Assembly (NCBI GenBank): GCA_934573935.1
Contig: CAKTMO010000017.1
Span: 1-38,195 of the forward strand
Direction of reading: 5' to 3'
Length of the DNA: 38,195 nt
Source: an uncultured Oscillospiraceae bacterium
GTDB lineage: Bacteria > Bacillota > Clostridia > Oscillospirales > Oscillospiraceae
Made by a program: the position numbers and the translations under genes. The notes below the pieces were generated by a model that saw only the letters and a list, made by a program, of their open reading frames with translations, had not been told where the DNA came from and searched no databases. This document shows positions 37,410-38,195 of the stretch, piece by piece. Numbering within the stretch: position 1 is the stretch's first letter; every line of letters begins with the position of its first letter.

Positions 37410-38195
37410 AAGTCATTCAGGCGGAGAGCGCCGGATTTTGCTATGGCGTGGAACGTGCCGTCAGACTGGCGGAGGAGACCGCCCAAAAACTGGGCGGCTG
37501 CGTGATGCTGGGCAGCATCATCCACAATGCCCATGTGGTGCGGGATCTGGAGGCGATGGGCGGCCGCTGCGTAAGCAGCGTGGAGGAGATCCAGCCAGGC
37601 GATACGGTCATCATCCGTTCCCACGGAGAGCGAAAAGAGGTTTTTGACCGGCTGGCGCAGCTGGGCGTACAGTGCGTAGACGCCACCTGCCCCAATGTGC
37701 GGCGGATCCAGCAGTTGGTAGCCAAGGCGGATGAAGAGGGCCGCATACCCGTCATTATCGGGGAAGAGCATCATCCCGAGGTGATCGGAGTGGCCAGCTG
37801 GTCAAAGCGTTCTTTGATCTTTGAAACGCCGGAAAAACTGCAAAAATGGCTGGATTCCGCCCCTGAAAATCACCTTTTGCCCATCACGGCGATGGCGCAG
37901 ACCACCTGCGTTCGGTCACTTTGGGAAACTTCTTCAAAAATTTTGAAAAAAGAGTGTACAAACGCGGAATTATTTGATACAATATGTAATGCTACGCAAA
38001 GACGGCAATCGGAAGCGGCCCAGCTGGCCGCCATGGTTGACGTTATGGTCGTGGTCGGAGATCGTAAGAGTGCCAACACCCAACACTTGACGGAGATTTG
38101 CAGCGAGAGATGTCCCCAGGTCTATCAGATCGAAGGGGCCAGTGAACTTGAGCCAAACTTTCTTAAGGGATGTTCCGTGGCGGGGCTTACAGCCG
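37406..38195 (+). CDS. ispH: 4-hydroxy-3-methylbut-2-enyl diphosphate reductase (IspH), 3' end beyond window
   Basis: Last enzyme of the MEP pathway, a [4Fe-4S] protein that makes IPP and DMAPP. 263 codons are visible and the frame is open at the edge. Cys12 (AGFCYGVERA) and the cysteines in VDATCPNVRR (about 95) and TICNATQRRQ (about 191) are the three cluster ligands; the HNAHVV and SHGE blocks hold substrate-binding histidines. In many Clostridia IspH continues into an S1 ribosomal-protein domain; the window ends before that can be checked. With ispE at 25.1 kb this is the second MEP-pathway gene here. Confidence 0.95.
   Translation, partial: MKVIQAESAGFCYGVERAVRLAEETAQKLGGCVMLGSIIHNAHVVRDLEAMGGRCVSSVEEIQPGDTVIIRSHGERKEVFDRLAQLGVQCVDATCPNVRRIQQLVAKADEEGRIPVIIGEEHHPEVIGVASWSKRSLIFETPEKLQKWLDSAPENHLLPITAMAQTTCVRSLWETSSKILKKECTNAELFDTICNATQRRQSEAAQLAAMVDVMVVVGDRKSANTQHLTEICSERCPQVYQIEGASELEPNFLKGCSVAGLTA

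Overview
This window comes from a GC-rich, endospore-forming Firmicute of the class Clostridia, most likely the Oscillospiraceae group of gut anaerobes. That placement is inference, from spoIIR, gerW, scpAB, a split rodA/dacF/cmk-plsC-ispH core, a glycine riboswitch, frequent TTG starts with strong AGGAGG ribosome binding sites, and many proteins of a type common in gut Clostridia. No phylogenetic search was possible.

Layout. 0-2.7 kb: tsaE-tsaB-upp on the minus strand (upp is cut by the window edge), divergent from rodA. 2.7-5.5 kb: a minus-strand padR-DUF2812-DUF2812 operon whose promoter carries two matching inverted repeats; the distal DUF2812 gene is frameshifted inside a perfect 18-bp inverted repeat. 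5.5-7.3 kb: a glycine riboswitch with a terminator in front of a sodium:amino-acid symporter. 7.3-11.1 kb: small transcription units (MBL hydrolase-DUF4180; DUF2148 Fe-S protein-MarR behind a 37-bp palindrome; SDR and GNAT genes divergent from each other). 11.2-15.5 kb: a MoxR ATPase-VWA pair, an amidohydrolase and a DUF1858 redox protein. 15.6-17.8 kb: trmK-nif3-yebC. 17.8-20.9 kb: a decayed island next to tRNA-Ala(GGC), holding an integrase stub, an SLC13/ArsB-like permease and a fragment of a large mobile-element protein with an LPD3-like domain. 21.1-26.9 kb: mini-RNase III-rqcH, DUF378, DUF1015, an unusual zinc-ribbon/IspE fusion, and spoIIR. 26.9-29.0 kb: a long structured leader before a TasA/camelysin-like surface protein, then a small membrane protein. 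29.1 kb to the end: a co-directional 12-gene cluster, M50 protease-scpA-scpB-DUF2953-gerW-dacF-rluB-rpiR-HI0933 flavoprotein-cmk-plsC-ispH, mostly with ATGA overlaps; ispH runs off the window.

The core genes combine chromosome segregation, envelope and isoprenoid synthesis, rRNA/tRNA modification, ribosome quality control and sporulation. The most interesting points are the zinc-ribbon/IspE fusion, the unexplained leader before the TasA-like gene, the 37-bp promoter palindrome of the DUF2148-marR unit, the PadR operator architecture, the frameshift that coincides with a perfect palindrome, helically phased direct repeats before the long cluster, and the MoxR-VWA pair of unknown target. I found no CRISPR array, no complete insertion sequence and no rRNA gene.
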